Below, in pieces: positions 1 through 5,027 of a DNA stretch of 5,027 nt; the first letter of the stretch is position 1, and the number at the start of each line of letters is the position of its first letter. Under the pieces are notes generated by a model that was not told the DNA's origin, made no database searches, and was given only the letters and a program-made list of their open reading frames with translations. A program made the position numbers and the translations under genes. Source of the stretch: Pseudomonadota bacterium (lineage in GTDB: Bacteria > Pseudomonadota > Gammaproteobacteria > Burkholderiales > Burkholderiaceae_B); the NCBI GenBank assembly GCA_023437255.1, contig JAEZGR010000033.1:1-5027 (forward strand). Direction: 5' to 3'.

Positions 1-523
1 CAAGGTGGTCGCTGCGGCTGCGGCAGGCCCACGGCGCTTCGTGTTCGCTGACGGTGCCGGCCGGCAGGCCGGGGCGGTCCTTCCAGACCCGCCCGACCAG
101 ATCGAGGTGGGAAACAAAGCGCAGACCGGCCCGGCTGCAGGCATCACGCCACTGCCGCCCCGCCTGCACGGCGAGTACATGACCGTCAACGGCCACGCCC
201 TGGCCCGATTTCAGCCGCGCAGCCACCCATGCCGAGGGTGCCGGAACATCGGGCACGCCCGCGCGCATGAGATCAATGCCGCTGCCGTGCAGTTCGTTCT
301 CGGCCTGCTCCCAATACCGGCTGTCGGTCCAGAGGACGGCGACATCGAGACATACGACAAGCGTGCCCGCCGAACCGGTGAAGCCGGAAAGCCATTCACG
401 CCCTTGCCAGCGATCGGGCAGGTACTCAGACAGATGCGGATCTGACGTGGGCACGACGCACGCCTGTATGTCGTGCTCTCGCATTGCCTGACGCAGGGCC
501 TCGATACGCTGGACAACGGTCAT
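1..523 (-). CDS. Xaa-Pro aminopeptidase (aminopeptidase P, M24B family), N-terminal part, truncated by window edge
   Basis: A metallopeptidase that removes the N-terminal residue from peptides with proline at position 2; it is probably cytosolic, because no signal peptide is visible. The frame opens with ATG at 523-521 and stays open for 174 codons to the left edge, so only the N-terminal creatinase-like domain and the start of the next region are seen. Recognisable blocks are VVPTSDPHLSEYLP (residues 23-36), GREWLSGFTGSAGT (41-54), LWTDSRYWEQAE (64-75), a VAVDG turn (110-114) and the W-x-DRP-x-LP element (147-154). These are typical of the large three-domain form (about 600 residues, like human XPNPEP1), not of the shorter E. 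coli PepP. The metal-binding catalytic domain lies outside the window. The start is 3 bases after the scoB stop (TGA-GCC-ATG) with no clear Shine-Dalgarno, which suggests translational coupling. Family call is firm; exact specificity is inferred. Confidence 0.9.
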   Translation of the reverse strand, partial: MTVVQRIEALRQAMREHDIQACVVPTSDPHLSEYLPDRWQGREWLSGFTGSAGTLVVCLDVAVLWTDSRYWEQAENELHGSGIDLMRAGVPDVPAPSAWVAARLKSGQGVAVDGHVLAVQAGRQWRDACSRAGLRFVSHLDLVGRVWKDRPGLPAGTVSEHEAPWACRSRSDHL

Positions 524-526
524 GGC

Positions 527-1183
527 TCAAGCCGCAACGGCAGAAACGTCGAGCTTGGCACCGGTCTTGGCGACGACTTCGTCGACGCTCACGCCTTCAG
601 CCAGTTCCACAAGCTTGAGGCCGTCTTCGGTGACGTCGAGCACGCACAGGTCAGTGATGATGCGGTTGACCACACCCACGCCGGTCAGCGGCAGCGTGCA
701 CTCGGGCAGCAGCTTGAGGTCCTCGGTACCGTCTTTTTTGCGGGCCACATGCTCCATGAGCACCACGACGCGGCCGACGCCGGCCACCAGGTCCATGGCG
801 CCGCCCATGCCCTTGACCATTTTGCCGGGGATCATCCAGTTGGCGAGGTCACCCTTTTCTGAGACCTGCATGGCACCCAGGATCGCCAGGTTGATCTTGC
901 CGCCGCGGATCATTGCAAAGGAATCCGCCGAGGAGAAGATGGAGGAACCGGGCAAGGTGGTGACTGTCTGCTTGCCGGCATTGATGAGGTCGGCATCGAC
1001 TTCGTCTTCGGTCGGGAAGGGACCGATGCCCAGCAGTCCGTTTTCAGACTGCAGCCAGACCTCCATGCCTTGCGGCACATGGTTCGCCACAAGCGTCGGC
1101 AGACCTATACCCAGGTTCACATAGAAACCGTCCTGCAGTTCGCGCGCCGCGCGTGCAGCCATTTGATCGCGTGTCCAGGCCAT
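527..1183 (-). CDS. scoB: Succinyl-CoA:3-ketoacid CoA-transferase, subunit B (beta)
   Basis: The catalytic subunit of a class I (family I) CoA-transferase. With subunit A it moves CoA from succinyl-CoA to acetoacetate or a related 3-oxoacid in the cytoplasm. At 218 residues it has the normal length for the family. It carries the glycine loop GIGLPT (residues 25-30) and the signature LQSENGLLG (44-52). Glu47 in SENG is the residue that forms the glutamyl-CoA thioester in this family. The ATG at 1183 is preceded by AAGGAG with a 7-base spacer. That site overlaps the TAA of the upstream scoA gene, and the two genes lie 11 bases apart, so they form one operon and are probably translationally coupled. 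Close relatives are 3-oxoadipate CoA-transferase (PcaJ) and acetate CoA-transferase (AtoA). The overall sequence, and especially its partner, favours the 3-oxoacid (SCOT) type, but substrate choice is inferred. Confidence 0.95.
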   Translation of the reverse strand: MAWTRDQMAARAARELQDGFYVNLGIGLPTLVANHVPQGMEVWLQSENGLLGIGPFPTEDEVDADLINAGKQTVTTLPGSSIFSSADSFAMIRGGKINLAILGAMQVSEKGDLANWMIPGKMVKGMGGAMDLVAGVGRVVVLMEHVARKKDGTEDLKLLPECTLPLTGVGVVNRIITDLCVLDVTEDGLKLVELAEGVSVDEVVAKTGAKLDVSAVAA

Positions 1184-1190
1184 GGTGAAG

Positions 1191-1196
1191 CTCCTT
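1191..1196 (-). promoter_or_regulatory. Shine-Dalgarno of scoB, overlapping the scoA stop codon
   Basis: AAGGAG on the minus strand, 7 bases before the scoB ATG. Its first two bases are the last two bases of the scoA TAA (1197-1195). A ribosome terminating on scoA therefore sits on the scoB initiation site. This arrangement suits equimolar synthesis of the two subunits of a heteromeric enzyme. Confidence 0.8.
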
Positions 1197-1893
1197 ATAC
1201 GATACGGATGGTGCGCTGCTCGATGCGCTTCTCGGGGTTGGCGTTCAGCACGATACGGTGCACATAGATGCCGGGCAGATGGATGTGGTCGGGGTCGAAA
1301 GCGCCGGTCTCGACGATTTCTTCCACTTCGACGATCGTGACCTTGCCGGCCATCGCCACGTTGGGGTTGAAGTTGCGAGCGGTGCGGCGGAACAGCAGGT
1401 TGCCGGAACGGTCGGCCTTCCAGGCCTTGACGAGCGACACGTCGGGAACGAGCGAACGCTCCATCACATAGGTTTCGCCATCGAATTCACGGGTTTCCTT
1501 GCCGTCGGCCACGACGGTGCCCACGCCGGTCTTCGTGAAGAAGGCCGGAATTCCGGCGCCGCCTGCGCGCAGCTTTTCTGCCAGCGTGCCCTGCGGCGTG
1601 CACTCGAGCTCGAGTTCGCCTGCCAGATACTGGCGTTCGAATTCCTTGTTCTCGCCGACATACGAAGCGATCATCTTGCTGATTTGACGGGTTTCCAGCA
1701 ACTGACCCAGGCCAAAGCCGTCGACGCCCGCGTTATTGCTGATGCAGGTCAGGTTCTTAACCCCGGTATCGCGCAGCGCCGCGATCAGCGCCTCGGGAAT
1801 ACCGCAGAGGCCGAAGCCGCCCACGGCGATCGTCTGACCATCGGCCACTACGCCTTCCAGTGCTTCTGCGGCGCTTGCAAAGACTTTATTCAT
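1195..1893 (-). CDS. scoA: Succinyl-CoA:3-ketoacid CoA-transferase, subunit A (alpha)
   Basis: The alpha subunit of the class I CoA-transferase encoded with scoB. It supplies the CoA-binding half of the active site for acetoacetate/3-oxoacid activation by succinyl-CoA. The 232-residue length is normal. The family 1 signature runs from Asp18 through [10 protein letters not shown] (residues 24-33). Other conserved blocks are [15 protein letters not shown] (49-63), [21 protein letters not shown] (77-97) and [20 protein letters not shown] (99-118). The [11 protein letters not shown] segment and the Cys-Gly-Ile-Pro form of the signature resemble SCOT proteins more than 3-oxoadipate transferase PcaI, as recalled from family knowledge. 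The ATG at 1893 follows a strong purine-rich site, AAGGAAGGG (1906-1898). It is second in the minus-strand cluster, 101 bases after the thioesterase stop, so it may be read through from upstream or have its own promoter; I could not identify a good one. Confidence 0.95.
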   Translation of the reverse strand: MNKVFASAAEALEGVVADGQTIAVGGFGLCGIPEALIAALRDTGVKNLTCISNNAGVDGFGLGQLLETRQISKMIASYVGENKEFERQYLAGELELECTPQGTLAEKLRAGGAGIPAFFTKTGVGTVVADGKETREFDGETYVMERSLVPDVSLVKAWKADRSGNLLFRRTARNFNPNVAMAGKVTIVEVEEIVETGAFDPDHIHLPGIYVHRIVLNANPEKRIEQRTIRIV

Positions 1894-1940
1894 TACACCC
1901 TTCCTTGTGTAAAACTAAGTATTGAGGCTGATGCATGCAG

Positions 1941-1958
1941 CCGTTGCCGGAGGCACGG
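1941..1958. other. Small GC-rich hairpin in the thioesterase-scoA intergenic gap
   Basis: CCGTTGCC and GGCACGG can pair as a 7-bp stem with one bulged T around a 3-base loop. The 101-base gap (1894-1994) also contains the 8-base palindrome TGCATGCA at 1932-1939. There is no run of T after the hairpin on the minus strand, so it is not a classic intrinsic terminator. It could be a weak attenuator, an RNA processing site or chance. Nothing else of note is seen in this gap apart from the scoA ribosome site. Confidence 0.25.
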
Positions 1959-1994
1959 CCCGCATGTCGAAAGCTGGTCACTGAAACAGCGGGG

Positions 1995-2462
1995 TCACGC
2001 CTGCGCGGGCCCGAACGCGCCCAGCAGACGTTCGCGTTCATCGTCGCTCCAGGGCGAAGACCTGCCCGTTTCGGGATCGGTGCCGACGACGATATTTCGA
2101 GCGCGTGCATAAGGCCCACTGTCGTCGCCCTGAACGTGAATGTCGACCGAGACCTCGATGCTCGAGCGGCCCAGCCGCAGCAAACGCATGTGCATTTCGA
2201 TAGTGGCCGGCCAGAGTATGGGCCGCAGGAAATCGCAGGCGCTGTGTGCCAGCACGAACTCGCGGCCGGAGCCGGGATCGCCCACTGCCGCGGAGCGAAA
2301 GAAATCCATGCGGGCTTCTTCCATGTAACGGAAGTACAGCGTGTTGTTCACATGGTTGAGGGCATCGAGATCGCCCCAACGCACCGGCATCACAAAGCGA
2401 TGAACGCCCGTGGCCTGGTCTTCACCCGTGTGCGGTCGGGCTTCGTTGGCATGCTGTTCCAA
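1995..2462 (-). CDS. Acyl-CoA thioesterase, hotdog fold (4HBT/YbgC-like)
   Basis: Hydrolyses an acyl-CoA thioester to free acid and CoA; the natural substrate cannot be read from the sequence. The 155-residue protein has the single hotdog domain of the 4-hydroxybenzoyl-CoA thioesterase superfamily. The diagnostic stretch is RWGDLDALNHVNNTLYFRYM (residues 28-47), followed by EEARMDFF (48-55). Asp33 aligns by motif with catalytic Asp17 of Pseudomonas 4-hydroxybenzoyl-CoA thioesterase. The only possible start upstream of the domain is TTG at 2462-2460: an in-frame TGA lies just upstream (2486-2484), and the first in-frame ATG is codon 25, directly at the domain edge. AAGGAG sits 9 bases before the TTG, which supports it. 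It is the first gene of the minus-strand cluster, ahead of scoAB, and divergent from ETF-QO. This placement suggests a role in acyl-CoA or 3-oxoacyl-CoA turnover, by inference only. Confidence 0.9.
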   Translation of the reverse strand: MEQHANEARPHTGEDQATGVHRFVMPVRWGDLDALNHVNNTLYFRYMEEARMDFFRSAAVGDPGSGREFVLAHSACDFLRPILWPATIEMHMRLLRLGRSSIEVSVDIHVQGDDSGPYARARNIVVGTDPETGRSSPWSDDERERLLGAFGPAQA

Positions 2463-2471
2463 ACCCGCAGT

Positions 2472-2477
2472 CTCCTT
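2472..2477 (-). promoter_or_regulatory. Shine-Dalgarno deciding the TTG start of the thioesterase
   Basis: AAGGAG on the minus strand, followed by a 9-base spacer and TTG at 2462-2460. No ATG or GTG lies between the upstream in-frame stop (2486-2484) and this TTG. The perfect ribosome site is the main support for initiation at a rare start codon. Confidence 0.75.
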
Positions 2478-2496
2478 ATTGTTTCAGCGTCGTCAA

Positions 2497-2502
2497 AGTA
2501 TA
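2497..2502 (-). promoter_or_regulatory. Candidate -10 element for the thioesterase-scoAB-aminopeptidase cluster
   Basis: TATACT on the minus strand matches the sigma-70 -10 consensus at 5 of 6 positions and lies 34 bases upstream of the TTG start. That would give a leader of roughly 28 bases. I found no good -35 hexamer at 16-18 bases' spacing, so the promoter is either activator-dependent or mis-assigned. Confidence 0.35.
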
Positions 2503-2551
2503 ACGGTGAAGGCAGTTTCGTGGCAGCGCAACAATTTTGGAAAGCTGCATT

Positions 2552-2557
2552 TACAAT
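2552..2557 (+). promoter_or_regulatory. Candidate -10 element for the ETF-QO gene
   Basis: TACAAT matches the -10 consensus at 5 of 6 positions and lies in the AT-richer middle of the 177-base divergent region. The expected start of transcription would be near 2564, giving a leader of about 75 bases that includes the inverted repeat at 2585-2604. The best -35 match, at 18 bases' spacing, is poor (GCAACA, 2528-2533). This is a weak prediction. Confidence 0.3.
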
Positions 2558-2584
2558 CGGCCTATCATTTACAGGAAAAAGCTC

Positions 2585-2604
2585 GGAACGTCGTGGCCCG
2601 TTCC
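2585..2604. promoter_or_regulatory. Inverted repeat GGAACG-N8-CGTTCC upstream of ETF-QO (possible operator or leader hairpin)
   Basis: Perfect 6-bp arms (2585-2590 and 2599-2604) separated by 8 bases, 35 bases before the ETF-QO ATG and 122 bases from the thioesterase start. The symmetry would suit a dimeric regulator such as a TetR-type repressor of fatty-acid genes, or a short RNA hairpin in the leader. No regulator gene is present in the window and no specific family motif is recognised. Confidence 0.35.
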
Positions 2605-2639
2605 ACCGACTGAACGACTGCTAGGAGAGACAAAAAGCC

Positions 2640-4286
2640 ATGGCTGAACGCGAATCAATGGAATACGACGTGGTGGTGGTGGGCGGCGGCCCCGGTGGGC
2701 TCGCTGCCGCCATTCGCCTCAAGCAGCTGGCCGCCGAGCAAGACCACGATATCAGTGTCTGCGTGCTCGAAAAGGCGTCCGAAATCGGTGCCCACACCCT
2801 TTCCGGCGCGGTCATCGACCCGGCTGCACTCACTGAACTGATCCCCGACTGGAAAGAGAAAGGCGCACCGCTCGATACACCGGTGACCGAAGACCGCTTC
2901 CTGTTCCTGACCGAAACCGGCAGCCGCGCCACCCCGCAGTGGCTGCTGCCGGAATGCTTTCATAACGAAGGCAACTACATCGTGCGCCTGGGCCACGTCG
3001 TTCGCTGGCTTGGCGAGCAGGCCGAGGCGCTGGGCGTGGATATCTTCCCCGGCTTTGCGGCCAAGGAAGTGCTCTACGACGAGAACGGTGCGGTCAAAGG
3101 CGTCGCAACAGGCGACATGGGCGTGAGCCGCGACGGCCAGCCCACCGGCGCCTATCAGCCGGGCATGGAACTGCACGCACGCTACACCATCTTCTCAGAA
3201 GGCTCGCGCGGCCAGCTGGGCCGCGAACTGATCGACCGCTACAAGCTCGACGCCGGTCGCGACCCGCAAAGCTACGCGATCGGCATCAAGGAAATGTGGG
3301 TAGTCGACCCCTCACAGTCGCGCCCCGGCACGGTGATCCACACATCGGGCTGGCCGCTCGATTCCGACACCTACGGCGGTTCCTTCCTGTACCACATGAA
3401 CGACAATATCGTGGTGGTGGGCCTGGTGGTCGGCCTCGACTACGCCAACCCCTGGCTTTCACCCTTTGAAGAGTTCCAGCGCTACAAGACCCACCCCGCG
3501 ATTCGCCCCATCTTTGAAGGCGGCAAGCGCATCGCCTACGGCGCGCGCTCGCTGACGGCGGGCGGGCTGCTTTCGCTGCCCAAGCTGTGCTTCCCGGGCG
3601 GTGTTCTGGTCGGCTGCGAAGCCGGCACCCTGAATGCATCCCGCATCAAGGGCAGCCATGCGGCCATCAAGACCGGCTCGCTGGCAGCAGAAGCCGCATT
3701 CGACGCGCTCAAGGCCGGCCGCAGCCGCGACGAACTGGTCGCCTACCCGCACGCCTTCGAGGCTTCCTGGCTACATGCCGAGTTGAACAAGGCGCGCAAC
3801 TTCAAGCAGTGGTTCAAGAAGGGTCGCACCATCGGCACGCTCATGACCGGTATCGAGCAATGGCTGCTCAAGGGCAAGATGCCCTGGACTATCCACCGCA
3901 AGAAACCCGATCACGCCTGTCTGCAGCCGGCTGCCGAATGCGCTCGCATCGAATACCCGAAGCCCGACGGCAAGCTCACGTTCGATCGCCTGAGTTCGGT
4001 CTTCATCTCGAACACCAATCACGAAGAAGACCAGCCGATTCACCTCACACTGAAAGACGACACGGTGCCGGTCGCCGTGAACCTGCACAAGTACGGCGGT
4101 CCCGAATCGCGCTACTGCCCGGCGGGTGTGTATGAGTTCGTGAAAGATGACGACGGCCAGGACCGCCTGCAGATCAATGCGCAGAACTGTGTGCACTGCA
4201 AGACCTGCGACATCAACGACCCCACCCAGAACATCGTGTGGGTGGCACCTCAGGGCGGCGAAGGGCCGGTGTACAACGGCATGTAG
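2640..4286 (+). CDS. Electron transfer flavoprotein-ubiquinone oxidoreductase (ETF-QO)
   Basis: A membrane-surface FAD/4Fe-4S flavoprotein that takes electrons from reduced ETF, which is fed by acyl-CoA and amino-acid dehydrogenases, and reduces ubiquinone. At 548 residues it has the usual bacterial length. The N-terminal FAD fold has VVVVGGGPGGLAAA (residues 11-24, GxGxxG at 15-20) and the acidic end of strand 2 at Glu44. A second FAD-contact block is GCEAGTLNASRIKGSHA (325-341). The C-terminal ferredoxin-like domain carries all four cluster ligands, Cys493, Cys517, Cys520 and Cys523, in CPAGVYEF and NCVHCKTC; their spacing nearly matches the human enzyme. The ATG at 2640 follows AGGAGA (2623-2628) at 11 bases. 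A second ATG at codon 7 is less well placed. It is transcribed divergently from the thioesterase-CoA-transferase cluster, consistent with a shared role in acyl-CoA oxidation. It appears complete and intact. Confidence 0.97.
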   Translation: MAERESMEYDVVVVGGGPGGLAAAIRLKQLAAEQDHDISVCVLEKASEIGAHTLSGAVIDPAALTELIPDWKEKGAPLDTPVTEDRFLFLTETGSRATPQWLLPECFHNEGNYIVRLGHVVRWLGEQAEALGVDIFPGFAAKEVLYDENGAVKGVATGDMGVSRDGQPTGAYQPGMELHARYTIFSEGSRGQLGRELIDRYKLDAGRDPQSYAIGIKEMWVVDPSQSRPGTVIHTSGWPLDSDTYGGSFLYHMNDNIVVVGLVVGLDYANPWLSPFEEFQRYKTHPAIRPIFEGGKRIAYGARSLTAGGLLSLPKLCFPGGVLVGCEAGTLNASRIKGSHAAIKTGSLAAEAAFDALKAGRSRDELVAYPHAFEASWLHAELNKARNFKQWFKKGRTIGTLMTGIEQWLLKGKMPWTIHRKKPDHACLQPAAECARIEYPKPDGKLTFDRLSSVFISNTNHEEDQPIHLTLKDDTVPVAVNLHKYGGPESRYCPAGVYEFVKDDDGQDRLQINAQNCVHCKTCDINDPTQNIVWVAPQGGEGPVYNGM

Positions 4287-4294
4287 GCGGGTTC

Positions 4295-4325
4295 GGCCGC
4301 GCCCCGGATCACACCCGGCGCGGCC
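4295..4325. terminator. GC-rich inverted repeat at the ETF-QO/transporter convergent junction
   Basis: GGCCGCGCC (4295-4303) and GGCGCGGCC (4317-4325) form a perfect 9-bp stem with a 13-base loop. It starts 8 bases after the ETF-QO stop, and its right arm lies inside the last codons of the convergent transporter gene. The position suits a bidirectional terminator for both genes, but there is no T-tract on either side. It may therefore only pause polymerase, act in RNA 3'-end stabilisation, or work with Rho. Confidence 0.45.
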
Positions 4326-5027
4326 TCAGGGCGGCCAGATTCACAATCACCAGGCCCAGCACAATGCTGCTGATGCCGCCCAGCGTGGACCAGTCGGGTG
4401 TTTCGCCCAGCAGCAGCCAGGCGAGCACCACCGCCAGCACGGGCACGCCCAGGCTCGACATGCCCACCACGGCCACACTCACCCGACGCACCACCGAAAG
4501 CCACAGCCACCAGCCCAGCGCCGAGGCCAGAACCCCCATGTACGCCAGGCCCATGAACAATTCCACGGCCCACACCGTGGGCTGCTGAGGCATCAAAAGC
4601 GTGAGCGGCAGGCACAGAAGCGCCCCCAACAACATTTGCCACGTGATGAAATTCAGCATGGCGGGCGCGCGCTCCTGAAACAGCTTCTTGCTCAGCACCA
4701 CGCCCGCACCCCAGAACAGGCCGGAAATCAGACCCGGAATCAGCGCGAGCACGTTGCCCACGCCCTTCCAGGGTGCGATCACGAGCACCAAGCCCATGGC
4801 CGCCAGCACGAAGGCCACCAGGTGCAGCCGCGTCGGGCGCTCGCCCAGCACCGGCCACGCGATGGCCGCGGCCCAGAACGGCATGGTGTAGGCCAGAAAC
4901 ACAACCTGCCCTGCCCCACCCCCCATGGTGAGCCCCACCTGCCCCAGCAGCTGGAAGCCGCTCGTCTGCAGCACGGCCACTGCGAGCGACAGGCCGAGCG
5001 GGGGCACCTCGAAGCGCTGGCCAAGTG
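4309..5027 (-). CDS. EamA/DMT-superfamily permease (RhaT-like drug/metabolite transporter), N-terminus beyond window
   Basis: An inner-membrane permease of the 10-helix drug/metabolite transporter superfamily, commonly an exporter of amino acids or other small metabolites; the substrate is unknown. The frame is open to the right edge. A GTG at 5007 would give 232 codons, but in-frame sequence continues upstream (LGQRFEVPPLG) and the family is about 300 residues, so that GTG is internal. I count eight hydrophobic segments, corresponding to helices 3-10, so about 60 residues with helices 1-2 are missing. Both EamA repeats show the typical helix ends, WPVLGERPT in the first and LAWLLLGETPD in the second, and the protein ends with a short basic tail (RPRRV). 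It ends convergently, 22 bases from ETF-QO, with a shared inverted repeat over the junction. No functional link to the acyl-CoA genes is evident. Confidence 0.9.
   Translation of the reverse strand, partial: LGQRFEVPPLGLSLAVAVLQTSGFQLLGQVGLTMGGGAGQVVFLAYTMPFWAAAIAWPVLGERPTRLHLVAFVLAAMGLVLVIAPWKGVGNVLALIPGLISGLFWGAGVVLSKKLFQERAPAMLNFITWQMLLGALLCLPLTLLMPQQPTVWAVELFMGLAYMGVLASALGWWLWLSVVRRVSVAVVGMSSLGVPVLAVVLAWLLLGETPDWSTLGGISSIVLGLVIVNLAALRPRRV

Noticed and set aside
5..445. A 146-codon plus-strand open frame at the left edge
   Set aside because: The minus-strand frame over the same bases encodes clear aminopeptidase P motifs; the plus-strand product has no recognisable feature.
522..1124. A 200-codon Ser/Thr/Pro-rich plus-strand frame opposite scoB
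   Set aside because: Low-complexity shadow of scoB, whose catalytic motif and ribosome site are on the other strand.
527..1893. 3-oxoadipate CoA-transferase (PcaIJ) as the identity of the two transferase subunits
   Set aside because: Same family and possible, but subunit A has SCOT-like blocks ([16 protein letters not shown]) and no other protocatechuate-pathway gene is nearby.
1258..2112. A 284-codon open frame on the plus strand, antisense to scoA and the end of the thioesterase
   Set aside because: It is the mirror of well-supported minus-strand genes. The translation is His/Ala/Gly-rich with no domain, and long antisense frames are expected in GC-rich DNA.
1935..2624. A 229-codon plus-strand frame across the thioesterase and into the divergent region
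   Set aside because: Antisense to a clear 4HBT-fold protein, no domain, and it ends just before the ETF-QO start; a role as a leader peptide is not supported.
3587..4135. A 182-codon plus-strand frame inside ETF-QO
   Set aside because: Arg/Ser/Pro-rich out-of-frame shadow of an intact, strongly conserved gene.
4250..4858. A 202-codon minus-strand frame overlapping the transporter
   Set aside because: Gly/Ala/Arg-rich off-frame reading. The overlapping frame encodes hydrophobic helices with EamA features.
5005..5007. GTG as the true start of the transporter
   Set aside because: The frame stays open upstream with family-like sequence, and starting here would lose helices 1-2; the gene is cut by the window edge.

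Overview
The window reads as ordinary core-metabolism chromosome from a GC-rich proteobacterium. The gene content, strong AGGAG-type ribosome sites, GC-ending codons and the style of the CoA-transferase and ETF-QO proteins fit a betaproteobacterium of the Burkholderiales, perhaps near Alcaligenaceae/Bordetella. That placement comes from recalled family resemblance, not from a search. I see no mobile element, CRISPR array, tRNA, rRNA or phage gene, and no sign of a recent insertion.

Layout. Bases 1-2462 hold a minus-strand gene cluster, read right to left. It starts with a hotdog-fold acyl-CoA thioesterase (TTG start at 2462), followed by the alpha and beta subunits of a succinyl-CoA:3-ketoacid CoA-transferase (scoA at 1893-1195, scoB at 1183-527). 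It ends with the N-terminal part of a large Xaa-Pro aminopeptidase, which starts at 523 and runs off the left edge. A 177-base divergent intergenic region (2463-2639) separates this cluster from a plus-strand gene for electron transfer flavoprotein-ubiquinone oxidoreductase (ETF-QO, 2640-4286). ETF-QO ends convergently, 22 bases from the end of a minus-strand EamA/DMT-family transporter whose N-terminus lies beyond the right edge. A GC-rich 9-bp inverted repeat spans that junction.

How the genes fit together. The CoA-transferase activates acetoacetate (or a similar 3-oxoacid) with succinyl-CoA. The thioesterase releases CoA from acyl-CoAs. ETF-QO passes electrons from acyl-CoA and amino-acid dehydrogenases, via ETF, to ubiquinone. 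Together these suggest a locus for oxidation of fatty acids, ketone bodies and branched-chain amino acids. The aminopeptidase and the exporter-like permease have no evident biochemical link to this, although the aminopeptidase is so tightly spaced after scoB that it is very probably co-transcribed.

I found no convincing undescribed system. The second-look items are small: a non-ATG start, a dyad and a repeated heptamer in the divergent promoter region, an intergenic hairpin, and a terminator-like stem embedded in the end of a coding region.
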